This document shows, piece by piece, positions 45,411-60,400 of a stretch of 64,000 nucleotides of DNA. Within the stretch, counting starts at the first letter, position 1, and each line of letters starts with the position of its first letter. A model generated the notes under the pieces. It saw only the letters and a program-made list of their open reading frames with translations. It was not told where the DNA came from and did not search any database. The position numbers and the translations under genes are program-made. Source of the DNA: Amyelois transitella (lineage: Eukaryota > Arthropoda > Insecta > Lepidoptera > Pyralidae). The DNA lies in the NCBI RefSeq assembly GCF_032362555.1, contig NC_083519.1, positions 6,093,501-6,157,500 of the forward strand, given 5' to 3'.

Positions 45411-48400
45411 CTGTTTAACCAACAATCATTTTCATACTGGTCTAAAATGAGCCTGATAATTCATTATTGTTGATAAGGACATTTATTTTGCCTCTTTTTC
45501 TGAATCTTAGGTCAACTAAATAGATAAGTAGAGCGAAAAAGATAATATTGCCTCATAAATGTTCTTTCGTAAACAGTCTCGCAGTTATATCTCGGAGAAC
45601 ACTTCTATATTGGTTGAGAATGTTGAGATGTTTAAAAGTTATCGTGTTATAAATAAGCTTACACATATATTTGGTAATAACATTTCGGACTGTTCGTCAG
45701 AGCCTTGATGGACAGACGAATGGATGGCGTGTGGCAAAATGTTTGACTCCCTCTTAAACAGGGTCATCCAAATCAAACAAAGAATCGCTTCGTATGATCA
45801 AACCTTCCTGGATTCCTTATAAACGAATCCGGACTGCCCGTAAATAGCAAAATAGCTACCTCTCCTCCAGCTTGGGATGCAGACAGTGCACCAGCGAGTG
45901 CCCGTTGACGACGATCGCGAACCCGTTGGAGTCGTCGTTGGCGGGCTCGTGCGACTCCGCGAACGGCCCGCCGCCCGACACGTACTCATTGCTGCAATTG
46001 TATGTCAAATACGGCCATTGTAGGTTTCTTATGACTTTCTATAACTTAAATTGACTCTTCTCGTTTTTGTTTTAAATCTCTGTATAATTAAAAAAAAAAC
46101 AGCTTATGCTGAACTTCGGCACATTAGTTTTGAGTCATTGTCGAAAGAAGCTAAGGAGCTGTTTTTGTTTGAAAAACAAAAGAATTAAGAGCAATATCGC
46201 TTCAAACCGACAATTATTTATTGGTAACTAAATAACTTCAAATTTAAATGAATTCACAGAAATATTTAACCATTAAAATTAACCTTATTCTTAAGACTAT
46301 TTGGATTAAGAAAAAGGATTTTTAGAGAAACATTATTTTCTCTAAAAAATCAGTCGAAAACTATTTTAGTGAGGAAGTTAGAAACATCGATCCAGCTCCA
46401 AAATGGAGTGGAGCGTATCATATTTTGGCGCTCATTATTTTCATAAAACATATTCAACTCAATCTTAAATCTGTTGCATAGTTCAGTATTTACGGGATAT
46501 GAGACAGACAGATGTGAAAAGGGTCTATTTTTAAACTATTTAGGGTTAACAGATTTGGTGTAAGAGAGGGTTTGTAATACTAATATTAGCAAGTGGCTTA
46601 ATGTGGTTGTGGTGGTGTGTTAGATTACTGGTGGCAGAGAGAAAGAGCGGTGAAACGTGTGTAGGAAGACAAACTCAAATACTAGGCTACAATAACGCGC
46701 AACATGTCATGCTGCCTCACTCACTACAGGCCTTCTCGAGTGAAATAGAACATTGCATTTTTCACGGTAGCGAAGTAGCACAAAATGTTGAGCGTCAAAA
46801 GTCACCGAGTATTTTTGGAGTTTTAAGTGGAATTAGTAAGAGAGAGAAACAACTCCAGTTTACAGAATCACAAAAAGACAAGTCAGGATATATATTCATG
46901 GCCATCGTAACCGAATAGTATAATTTTGTTTTCCTGCGTTTGTTCAACACAAAATAATTATATCTATAAATTTTTATGTATATTTTTAAGTTAAAGCTAT
47001 ACGTTTCTTTAGTTTGAAACCATCATCTAGAGCATAGGTATTTATTAACAATTAACATCAATATGAAAAATTTCACACAATTAATTTCAAAGCAAGAACG
47101 AAGCCTCTATATATTTAAATTAAAACAAAATATTAACAAAAAATAGACTAATCAAATTGCCATTGTCATAATAAACTAATTTCAAAACTAAAAAAATAAT
47201 TTCCCATTTAAACATTTACAAGGTAAGCTTATACATGTTTTTTTATTTGCAAACCGATGATAGACATACATTATTCGTTTTTTATTGTCGGTAATATACG
47301 AGTAATAATACGTACAATAAAACACATGATGATCGATGTCGCCAATCACTAACAAGCAATGCTGCCAACTGAAGTCACTACAAGAAGGCAATCACAGTAG
47401 AATAGACGGAAACGAATCACAACTGGTAAAACGAAGAGAAGATTGATGTTTTTTTTATTTATAAATAATAAAATAAATAAATGCTTATAAAATAAATCGT
47501 CTATGTTGGGATATCTACGTCAGAGTCACAAGCCGCAACCAAATGTACACGGGCACTATAAAGTAGATCGTCTGCCAATGACGACAGCCTAGGGTACATT
47601 CAATTCAAAACGTTGGCAAAGAACTATCGCGTCTCCTAGTTATCTTTATGACTGATTAGCACAGAGTAAGAGAGAAAGGTGTCATAATAATGCGCCTTGA
47701 TAATTTACGTGATGAACTCCAATCGTGATCAAAAAAAGACCGACAGACGCTGTGACAGCTGTCACTCTTTTCAAACCCAAGTCAGAAAAGCGAAACATCT
47801 CAACAAAACACCAAAAGCTATACCCAGTTGTGATTCGCACCTGGAGACAGTACACAAGAGCGGGGCGACATGAAGGCGTGATGTATACAAGTGTAGCTCT
47901 GGTTCTCTCTACCTGTCGTGTGGTATTGAGTTATGTCCCCACCTAAATGTGACGACGGACACGGCGGGCGCGTTCAGCTTCACGTTGGCGGCGCGCGCCG
48001 GCGACGGCCGCGTGCCGTTCGCTTCTGACGGCGATTTCGCTAGAGGGCCTGCAATGGAAATGGAAATAAATAGAACCAGAAATGTCCAAAGGCCCTCAAG
48101 ATATAAGATTCGGATGGTTACGCGAGGTGAACCTTGTATCGTTACTCCTTGAATAAAGTGGGTGAGTAATACAGAACCAAAACACAGATTTAGCAGGAAT
48201 TCAAGTCGTTACTGAAGTACGGTTTAAATTCATTAGGGGTCAAGTGGAACCTGTGGGATTAGTTCGACATACCGTGAGGAAGAAACGTGTTAACAACGCG
48301 AATAGAGTCCCGGCATTTGGCCAGTTGTCTCTCCACATCGTCGTACGCGATCCCGTCTATCACGAACACCTCCGCCATATCGTCGGTTAACAGCTGACAT

Positions 48401-51400
48401 GAGTAACCGATGTTAATTGCAGTCTCTGGAAACATATTAAAACAAATCTCGTAGTTAAACGACGACACGTCTTTTAAAAATAATAAAGAAGATTTTTGAA
48501 AGAAAAAGAGATATACACTGCTGTTCAACATATTCATGGATAGTTGTTTGACAAATTTAAAAGAGTCTAAAATTGGATTGAGGATGAATGGGTTACTCTT
48601 CAAGATCAGTGGATACTGTCGCAATCAGCAGATGAGTTAAGAAGAATGATGATGAAAGTAAATACAATTTTAATTTACCTTGTTTATCTCCTGTTAATAC
48701 CCAGATCTTTATTCCTGCCATGCTGAGATTCGCTATCGTTTCCGGAACGCCATCTTGTAATTTGTCTTCTATCGCAGTGACACCTGTAAATTTTATTAAA
48801 ACATACTTTTTCAAACAATTGAAATAGCTATGAAAATCCCTCATAATAATATAAAATATTTGTTATCATGTAACTCTGTCTAGGGTCTGTCGGTTGATAG
48901 AACTATTTAGTCATACCATACAAAGCCAGGGTTCAGTGACCATAGCCTGAGAATGGCGACACAGTGTATAGTCTCACCCATCAACATGAGATCAGTCTCG
49001 ATCTCTTCGTAGATGGCGTCGAGCTGTTCGTCGCGGTCGTGCAGCGCCAGCGCCGCCGCCTGGTGGCGCCGCTTCCACTCCGCGAACCCGCGCTCCTCCA
49101 GCGGCCGCCACGCTAGAGCCAGGGTTCGGAGACCTTCGCCCGCGAATTTCTAAAAACACGTTTCACATAATTATATGTGAACTATTATTTCACCGCTTCT
49201 TGTGATGTATGAGACTTATGTGTGATTAAAAAATAATTGAAAAAATTCGAGGTAAGTTTTTTAGCTTTTTGTCAAATATATTATCTGATGATGAATGAGT
49301 TTAAAATTTTATTTCCGTTTCATTGTAGTGCCTCATATTAAGTATTTACTTAAACTCAAAATAAGACATCAAACATAACATTTTCATTTAAAGTTTATTG
49401 TTGTTTCAAGTTAAAATAAAGTTGTACAGAAACTTTTTATTCCGTTAGAAGGTTATACAAAAAACTGCGAGAACTTTTTGTTCAATTACCTTGAAAATTT
49501 TATTAATTAACGGAAAGTTTATCAAGTAAACGAATGGCACCTGCAATTACAAATTGTACCGCAAACTCCACGAACATGTGTAATAATACATCGAGCATGT
49601 TATCAAAGGGCCAAAGTACTAATTTGAAATAAAAAGTTTAACTGTTATACTTCTAACTTCATAAGGCTAATAATTTCTAAAGAATTGTTATAGTGGAAGT
49701 TATGGACCCACCATAGTAATTAATAATCATGAAAATTTTACTGAACATTTTTTCTGATTACTGAATTTTAATTGCCGAATTGATTTTTTTCTTCAATTCA
49801 TAACTGTTTAGTATTTTAATTAAAACTTCACAACAGTGACTCTGATATGTACATATGTATGTAGGTATAAACATGCAGGTGCAACTTACATTTAAATGCT
49901 CCTGTGTTCTCGTCTTCACTTCCGCTTGGTTTGATTTTAATCTGTCGTATATTACATTATCAGCACCTTTTGTATATAACCTAATTTCACCATCCTTCCT
50001 CAATATCACGGACATTCTTTTCCTAACATTATTAAAATCTAATATACATAACAAATCATACTCCTGAAACAAAAGAAAATTACAATTTATGAATAAGCTG
50101 TATAAAACATAGATTTTTAGTTATTTTCTAGGGGCCACCAACTCATAGTACATAATATCAATAGAATAGAATAGAATAGAATAGATTTATTTTCAAAATT
50201 GGATACAAGGTATCACTTATTGACGTCACATAACTTAAATCTAATTATAACTACTACCGCTTCCAAAGCGCATGTGTAGAAGAAGCGGCGGAACAAACTA
50301 CACTGCAGCATTTTCATGTTGAGTTTTTCAATATGTTTCATTTTCAATATGAGTTCTCATTCGTGAATGACTTAATACTATAGATGAAAACCTATATATG
50401 TATATAGGTAACCGTGAGTTTGCGAAACACAAACATGGCAGACAAACGTGGCCGGGGCTTTGTCTCATCATTCTGCAGAATAGTTGATCTGTGCATGGGA
50501 ATTACCGTATTTTTTAAATCAATTTGCATACCGTATTTTTTTTAATAAATTTGCAAAGAAAATGTCTTCTTACCTCTGTATTCCCCATAACTTCTATTGT
50601 AATACTATTAGGCGAGCGTTCTCTGAACACAAAACCAAAATTTCTGGCGGCCGATACCAGAGCCGCCTCATCTGGAGATTGCGCCTGTAAACAATTTTTA
50701 CATAAAGTATTCATTCGCATAATCACGTCTATATCCCTTGCGGGGTAGACACAGCCAGCAGTATTGAAAGAGTGATAAGCCATGATATATAAAGTACATA
50801 GCGTAGCTGTGATCCGCACGATCCCAACATTAGCCATGGTTTTACCGACCCTATAATGGGGTGGTAGACACTGCCCTCGCGTTTGCTTTCTCTATCAGCG
50901 TACCCTTTCTTGTCTCCCAAAAAAATTCCTTAACACTTACTCATTCACACAATAACAGCCAGCCAACCATTGTCGATTTCACCACTAAATTGTTTCGTGG
51001 GATTAGAGCCTTGGTCTTAAACACGGCCTATTTTGAACGCACCTGGTACTCTAACCGCCCATTCTTCTGTTCCGGCATGACCGTGTGGCAAAGCGCGAGC
51101 AGCCGAAAAAAATCGTGCACTTCCGGATCCCCTCTCTTCACCGCTTCCAGCAGCGTCGAGTCGAAGAACTTGAACTCCGGCTCGTATTCTGGGTTGAAGG
51201 AGAAATCCAAGGGCTCGGTGTTCTGTTAAAATAAGTTGGTACGGTTATAAGTGGCAAGTGGCGCTCAGTGGGATACCATGCCTTCGTTAATCTCTATGAT
51301 TCGTTTTTTATATTTTAATTAAGTAAATTTAAAGTTGTTGAATAAGTTCAATTTTGTCTAATTAAGAATCCGGTATAGAAGAAAACTTAAAGTGTAATAA

Positions 51401-54400
51401 GATGAAAATCAATTTAACAAACTCAATTTAGGTACTTTGGCATGAAATTAAGTCTTTAGAATAGGGTATGACTGAAATTGCAATATGTATCTAAAATATA
51501 TATAGGTATATACGGGACAAATTACCCAGATTCATTTTATTAATAAATGAATTAAATTTAAACCACATCGAAGCGGATATGTCAAGAGATTAACGAAGGT
51601 TCGCCATATTTCCGTACAATGTGTTACTGTGTTAGAAGCGGCTATCAAATATCCGGGGGATGCAAAGCGGACATGCGTGACACAAATTACACAGCGGTTA
51701 GATACACGCACACTCGTTAGATCACATGATACTATTCCCAACACAATACATTACAATATATACTTCGGTTTACATAAAATAACATAAAGGAAATCAGCTG
51801 CAGTCAGACGGAAAATGCACATAATAATGTATTTATATAATAGCAATATTTTTTTTAAACACAAAACTTAAAAATGTACTCTTATTGTCATTTTTTACGT
51901 CAGACTACAACAAAGTACCTAGCAAATTAGGTAATCTTTTAAAGGTAGGTGAAGGTATTAGCTTGTATATCTTATCACTAAGACAACAGGTTTAATTTCA
52001 GTTACTGGTTTACACAGGCAAAAACGGCTACATGCAACCGTACTGAAGAGGTATATAGCATTCCCTATATGAGATATACTGAGTGATGAGAGGTTTGTGA
52101 CAGTAGATTGGAAATATAGATGTTGTGTTCGAATTACAATAAGATTTTCTTTGGTTGTGAGTCTTATTACATATTAGAATATATATCGTATACAATAAAT
52201 GTTAGCCTAGGACCATTCCATGGACATATAAGTAAATAAGTACATCAAAATATAATAGATCTTTAAAATAAACAATTAGTTTAAATGATAAAAACAAAAA
52301 TAAATATATTCAAAGTATGAATCAGCAAATTATCATTATCTTTTTAGAAATTGGTAATATCACGTATATTTTTAATCGATGCCAGTTTCAATTCGATGCG
52401 ATTAGTACATTTTGGTGCAATAATACTTTAGGCGAAACATTATACATACTTTGAACATTTCTATTTAATAAATAATAATATAAATAAATAACAACGTTTA
52501 TTTTACCTGAATACAGTTCACAGCATGAATGATCTAGTCTGATTGATCATTCTGTTATTTAAATCAGAGTAAAAACTCATATTTGGTGTAATTTAAACAT
52601 ATTTGCTTTAATTAAAACGTATAAAAATATACAAAATAAACGTCGAAATTTTACTTAGATTATGTCAAAAAATCAACAAATGCGCTGTACCACCGACAGT
52701 AAGGGCATAGATATAAAATTAAAAAAAGACTCAACCTTCCCTTCTTATTATAAAATGAAAACAATTGTTTTGTAAAAAATACTGTAGAGAACAACAAAAA
52801 GCGCTTTTATTAATTATAGGAAATCGTCAACAGCTTTCCCGGGCATTGTGAGAATTTTGATTATTCCGCGAGAAATTACACTAAATTATTTTTCTCAACC
52901 TTTAACACCAACTAGAACGCAGCTCCCCCACGATGCCCGTCAAGCGTACACGGGCTCAGTGTAGCCAACCCCTAAGTTTTAACTGAAGATTATTTTCATA
53001 ATACAGACATTAGAGTAATAAAAACAAAAAGAGAATGAGATTGTCATTAAACTTTATTCTATGCCAAATCAATTTTCATCGAAATCTATTAATCTTTCGA
53101 TTCAACAAAGGTAAACTAAAAAAGCTAATTCCATCAAGGAAGTTACTGATAATGGAGCTCAAGGCCTCGAAAAACGTTAGGTTCGGTTTTCAAAGGAAAC
53201 TTTTTTTTTTTGAAAAGCTGTTCTACAATAAAAAATACTCTACATTGGGGTTGGCAACATGGCACGGGCTCAAGGAGCGAGAGGTACCGGCTCAAGAGCG
53301 AGAGGTAGCGATTGTCATACAGATCATACATGCGCTTCGCTCGCAGGCCGGCGCGCGCCCGGCGTGCTGCGGCCCTGCTGGTGCTCGGTGTCCAGCAGCC
53401 GCGCACGCGCGCACCGCGCCGCGCCGCCAGTGCTGCGCCGGCCGCCGCGCTCGACGCACGCCTGCACCAGACACACGTCACGATCCGCGCTCGCCGGCAC
53501 TCACATCGCACCCTTATTTTACGACTTACAACTATCACAGCTTACGTCGATACCGATGTGTTTAATTTATATATCTTTATTAGTGTTCCATACTTCTGTA
53601 GCTCATTGAGTATAACTGTCTGCAGCTCGATGGTATCAATAAAGCGCGTTAGACTTAGGCGTGGAGGTAATTTAAAGTACTGAATTCGATATTTATGAGT
53701 AAGTTAACTATGAAAATTCGATATTTTTGTGGCTATTCTATACCTTTATTGTATAATACAATCTTTTTCGCTATAGTGCTCTTATTATCCAATTTTAATA
53801 AAAAGTAAACTTCTTGAGACAAAACTACGTATAGTGCAAAAGTTTGTGTATCCATGCTCGTAGTGTATGTACTGCAAGTGTGTGAAACGATTTATATTTG
53901 GGTAAAAATATGTAGGTATAAATAAATAACTCTTAACTAGATAATCACGATGAGAACGAATCATAATAATATATTTCTATGATAAACCGTGCACAAACAG
54001 GAAAACACTAAGAAACCGTAACAACATGACATGGAAACTTCAAACAATTCACAACATTACCCCAAAAGCTGGTAATATGAGAACAAAACACTTCAATGGG
54101 TATCAGTGTCAAAACCAGTCGAAAAGATTTTCAATGATAAAACAAATTCAAAATTCATGCAAAATAAATCTTAGGCTTTCAGTTTCACTTGTTGCAAACT
54201 GCAGTGCTTTGTGATGTTTCAAATAAAACGCATCGTACATGCACTGTTGTGATTTCTAATAAAAACTATGGCGCAATGTGCTTGACTAACTTTACGTATC
54301 GAATGAGAGATTTATCGATATGATGATGAATCGATATAAATCGTACCTCAGTGAGTTCGATGGTTTCGCCTGTGATTTCGTCCACCACGTCGCCGTAACA

Positions 54401-57400
54401 GATGCCCGCTATGGAGCACTTGTTGAACGTCATTATGTTCTGTGTAAGGGTACCCGTTTTATCTGAGAATATGTACTGAATTTGACCTGAAAATTATTGC
54501 AAGTTTTATTCGAAGAAGGTTTAAATATTTAAAAAAAGGCTGCGTTATCCTTTTTTGAAAGCAGTATTTTAGCCGTAGATTTATAGTTTGTTAAAATTTA
54601 CCGAGTTCCTCGTTGAGTGTGGTCGTCCTCGCCTTTGCCGCGGTACCACTTTTGTCGTAATACATTTTTTCATCCCAATTTATTAGGAAACTCTGTGCAA
54701 ATCTTATAACCTGCCAAGAATAAAAAACTTGTATATTACAGGAACTGTCAATTCAAAGTAATTTTTTTCTAAGCTGGTTTTACCAATACCATAAATATAT
54801 AAATTATATACGTAGTTCAGCGTCAAGCTTAGCAAATCATTTACTAGTCAGATGCCAATACTGGCTATACTAAATTCGGCCCTGCTTCCCAAGTGCTAAC
54901 TTCTATACTAGAAGTGTGCACTTGAAACACTCAAACACATTAAGAAAATCAGTGTTCATTCGTAAAAAACTCACCTCAACTGAAACATACAACGATATAG
55001 GCACGACAGTGTTCATGACAATGGCGTAGGAGAAGAAGACGAGGAAGGCGATCACCACCGCGCCCATGGTGGGGTCGCTGCTGGGCACCAGCGTGTCCCA
55101 CGGCAGGTACGCGGTGAAGTAGCGCCCCACCATCCACTCCCAGATGCCGCACGCCACGGTGCAGAACACGCACATCGACAGGAGGAAGAATACTATCTGT
55201 TGACAAATTTAAATTTATTGAGTCAATATAATTAGAAAAGCAGTCATAAGCAGGCTTCAAATGGGAAAAAAATAACTTGAAATGATTTGAGTATCTATCT
55301 TTTACTGTTTACTGAAATTAGAAAGAGAGGGAAGGGAATGGAAAAATCAGTCTTAAAATATTAAATCAGATCAAATCGATCGATTGTAGTGCGACAATCA
55401 GACCATTAGTCTAGTTGATGTCAAAATGGATTAGAAGACGTCGATCTAGCTGCTTGCCGGAGTAATTGATCAACAACGACCAATGTTATCGACCGGTAGT
55501 AGAAGGATTGATAAGACGAACTTTATCCGTCGTTCAATAAGTATAACCTGATGCCGTTAATCACTGATAAATATGTTAATTTTATAAAATATTAAGTTGA
55601 CATCGAACTTAACCCTCTCTCTAATCCTGGCACGTTCCCAGTTGCACCCTCTGCCACTAAGCTTCGGGACCTGAATTAATTAAATTTATTGGCTTTATTA
55701 AGTTGGCAACATTGAACTTACCCCTATAATAAGAAAATTAAGTAGCCTATCTATGCTGGTGCGCTTGAACTTCGTTTTCCCGGAGTTCTGCATGAGCTTG
55801 GTGTCTTTGCCCGCGAACACGACGACGCCGTAGCACCACGACGTGTTGCGCAGCACGCAGCCTCTCAACAAGATCTTATCGTTGTCAAGGGAAAAGTGCT
55901 GCTCGCGCCAGCTTAACGTGCCTGTAGGAAGATGTAACTGGTTATTTGTTTTTCAAGTTATAAAATTATACTACGGTAACTTAACCCGCTTTTAATTGTA
56001 GTTAAGTAGACCCTAATTTATAAAAGCGTTTAAAAATTACTAACCGCTGTTCTTACGACGACGGAAAACATATAGCCATGTGTTGAGTTTACCCGGCATA
56101 GGTTGTGCAGGTTAGACAAGAATCGATTCGTTCGTGTAAAAACATTACTTACATTCCCATGCCAGGATGGTGGAAACAGGCACACCCCTGGCCGCCCTGG
56201 ATGATTCTGAACGCCAGAAGCATGATGAGCATAAACATTCATTCATTGTGCAAGCATCCTTCTTAACCCTCTTCTTTAACCTTCCCCACAAAAAATTCAA
56301 AATTCAAAACCACACATTCACTGACATTAGGTACAATAATAACAGCGGCTTTGATATAAAGTATGGGGAAGTACCGCTGTTCATATACAATACAGGTTTC
56401 AAATGTCACCATAACAGGAAAAGCTAAGTCAAATATTAGATGACCTTTTCGAGTGATCTAGTTTTATTATCTGTTTAAGTACCATTTACATCTTTCAGTT
56501 TAACAAGGCGTGGTAGTGATTCTTATTGATGTAAAATTATAGTTTTACGTTAATGAATTGATTTAAGGGAACGCTAAACTATAAACGTAAACATAGACCG
56601 TAACATTTGTTCCCATCCTCCCATATACTGATTAGAATAGGTAGGTAGTACTTATATCGCATGCATGTAATGAATAAGTCTATTTATTTACACTTCACAC
56701 GACAATCATATTGCAGCAATCATAGTATTTGTTATAATTAATCTTTAACGATGTAGGTGTAATATAAAGATTACATAACTAATCGCCAAGAACGGATTAG
56801 ATGTCTGAAGTACATATTTCATATTGCCACATTATAGTAAACCATTTACAATGCCACAGTAATAACAACATAAATAACAGCCAATATTTAAGTATTTTTT
56901 TAGTTTCAATCAGTTTTTTCTTACATCTTCTTATATATTAATCAAAAAAATGCTGGGTGACTGATTCACTAAAATATCAACGCAAAGTCTAAACTGCTGG
57001 GTCTAGAGATGAGAAATTTCCTGAATCTCTCTCTCCCGTAATAACAAAATTGCTAATGATGAATACAATTTAACATAAAGTTCTTGTAAATATATCTGGT
57101 GTTCGCGATTTCTCCAGGTCTATATTAAATTTAAACTAATTATGTTACTCCAATGTCTCAGCTATAATACTGCACTAAAATTCGTTCAGTAGCTTTTATG
57201 TGAAACTGTCACAAATACACACACATCCTAACAAACTTTCGATTCTAACGTATCTAGCATGATAGAATTAAAGTCAACGGTTGCAGCGAATGGCATCCTC
57301 GCGAACCCAACATTGCGACAACGTGCCTTTTGCCTCACCCAGGAAACCAGACAGGTCGACGAACTGATGGGCACTGTACCTTCAAACTTATTAAGTAGGT

Positions 57401-60400
57401 TGTTGGGCGTCTCGCAGACGATCTCGCCGTCGAAGGCGCCCAGTTGTGCGTCGTCCTGGCCCATGGCCGCGGTCTCGGGAAGGCACTGACGACATTTTAA
57501 ATTCGTCTCCCTGTCGACAATAAATAAACTTTTATAAAATATTACTGGCAAATTAACTTAAAACAGAATGATTTTTTAAGTGGCGTTGAAGTGAAACTAG
57601 TATTTAAAGTCACGACACCCTTCTTTCCTCCGGGATGAAAGGCGAACGTATTGTCCATTTTGAATTCGCAATAATGATTGAGAATATTGTTGTAACTAAA
57701 TAAATAGACTATTTACCGCACAAAAATTATGAATTAATCGCGAATCAAGTTTGTTGCTTCCTAATTAAAGCCTAATTATTAGCAATGCAACATTCCAAAT
57801 CCTTGACTCTCACCTTCAAATCCAATAAAGCATTTTGCTGACCGATTGGTTATTGAGCGATGAATCACTTCTTTGTTCAAAGAGTTATGTTATTAAATAC
57901 ATAATACGAATCAATGTTAATGCCGTGTAGCCTGACGACCATAAAGGTTTTCTACTTGCTACAGCGTATTAAGAAATCTTATTTGCGTTTGTAAGAACAG
58001 AGATACCTTTATCATATCCCAATTACTTAATAAGCAGATACGTAGTGTACTTTAGTTGCTTCTTTTGTTCATACAAACATTCAAATTTATTTTGAACCGA
58101 AACAGATATATAAATAAATTCTTGGTAAAATTAATGATATTTTATCCATTCTTTTAAGAATCAACAATACAGTCAATGGCAGAGCCAACAGTCTTGAAAG
58201 GACTGAAGCGCGACGTTAAGCTGTATGCTGTACAGGCTTAATGACGGAAATGAGATTCAAATATTTACAGCGTAGGCACAAGGAGAATCCCAAGTTTATT
58301 AGCACACACGATTTCAAATAAAATTATTTTAAGAATATGTCTGTGGGTCTTTAATGCGAAATTACAACGCCAATTATAATATAAACATATTTCGCGTTTT
58401 CCTTATTAAGGAAATGCTGTCGTTATAGTTGCTAATTAGCGTTGTATTGAACTTATAAGGAAAACAAATTGTTTCTGTGATTTATAATATATTTATAATT
58501 CTGTGTCAATAGGTAAAACATAATGAATTTATACCAACTATTACAATCTATTCAGCCGCTCCGCGATAATTTTTCTTACTGTTATTTCCTCATAATGTTC
58601 GCCATGTTGGGAACCGCACATGCGAATGACACGACCACACATCATAAGCTTAGCCTTGACCTTTATAAAAATACTATGGTAGCCTTGCAATGTTCAATTG
58701 TATTGTTAAAAATAAATAATAACAACGGCGGTAAGGTATAATTGGCTCAATTGAAGATGAAACAGTTTATTATAAAGTTAATTTTTGTCAGGCGAGATTA
58801 ATTATTATTTATTTATTTTTGATAAGATTTCTTTTGGCTTTAAGTTGCGTGATTAAGAGTGTATTCATACTTAAGACATGCCGAATACAGCGTAAAAGTA
58901 GGTAGTCGGCTCCATAACCAAAGTGTACCAAAAAGGGTTCTAGGTCCATTCGGATACGAAGAACATAACAAGAAGAATTAATTATTTAATGTTATTGGAG
59001 TAACTATTAGCAAACTATAAACGTACCCCACCTTTACCAAAGCCCAGTTCTCCTTCACCTGCTTGCCTTTGAGCAGAGTTCAAAGCTTCAACTTTTACAA
59101 CATAACTCACCCGTCCAGCTCAGCAGTCTCTATGTAGCAGAGGCCGTTTGGCTCCGAGCTGCTGAGCAGCAAGATGTCTGCGGCCACGAACTGATCGTTC
59201 TCCAGCCGGATGACGTCCCCCACCTGCACCGAAGCCCACTTCTCCTCCACCAGCTTGCCATTGCGCAGGGTCTTAGCCCGCCTGTGATTCACTTGGGAAT
59301 CGTTTTGGTGACGTTGCTGGAACACAATTTCAGTTAACGAAATTGATCAGTGTTAATATGTATATATTTTGAGTTATATTAAATTGATAATTGGGGAAGT
59401 ATAGTCATGCTTCTCTATACGTTATTTTTATTTATTCTGTCTTTTACCAATCGACGGATTTTATCTTTCCCGTGAGATTTAATAGAATAATAATTGAAAT
59501 ATAATCAAATCAAAGAACTTGAAACCACATCTTAGCTTTGGGGCTTTAGTTTTATATATTTTAAACTGCCTATTATTACCCACATAATGTATCCTTTTAT
59601 CGGTGAAAGAATTTTCATGATCGGTTCAGTATTTTCGAAGGGCTAATCCCTACAAACGAAAACAATGTTAGAAACTTTACATCTTTATAAATTAACAAAT
59701 ACTCTCTGTATATAATTTTTATAGCTTAAATGATAAGATTTGCTTAATGAAAACCTTCAAAATCCTATGAAAATTAAACGTACACTTAAAACGTACGTAC
59801 TACAATGTGTGATCTCATTTATACCATGACTTTATCGTGTCGGGAAACATGCGTAAAAACTGAGGACATGATGAGGTCATTAAGACCAACCCACTAGCCT
59901 ATAAATAGTTTATGACTTTGGTTGCTATACTTAAAAAGAAACCATAAAATAAAATCTTTAATATTACAAATTTGCAGTACCGTTAACATACAAAGTTTCG
60001 AAATAGCAAAGCTATAGGTTAACTGGTTACTACAGTACAGGGCTACACTATATGACTTTAGTGCGAGTGCACTCGAGTGACAATGATGTAGGTCAATGCG
60101 CGCTTTTAACTTGATGCCTGGCGCCTTGGTAATCAAATTACTTGCTCTGTGTGGTAATAACCATGCGTATTACAGTGGTACCTACCTACAAAAAAAACTT
60201 TATTTTGCGGTAAATCGACTCAGTTGCTACTCATTTCATGACGTGAGATTTATTAAAATACATATAATATTTATAAAAATGTTACTAATTATTTAATCAT
60301 TTGCTTCCTTTCAGTAAGGATTAATAATGCCTTCAATGAAGTTCAATTATTTATGAGAATGTCTACTAACCTATCTATATGACTTAGATTTATAAACTTA

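Noticed and set aside
46601..46918. Plus-strand 105-codon frame in a flippase intron
   Set aside because: No recognisable family, no codon-like pattern, non-ATG context upstream; it fits chance in a long intron.
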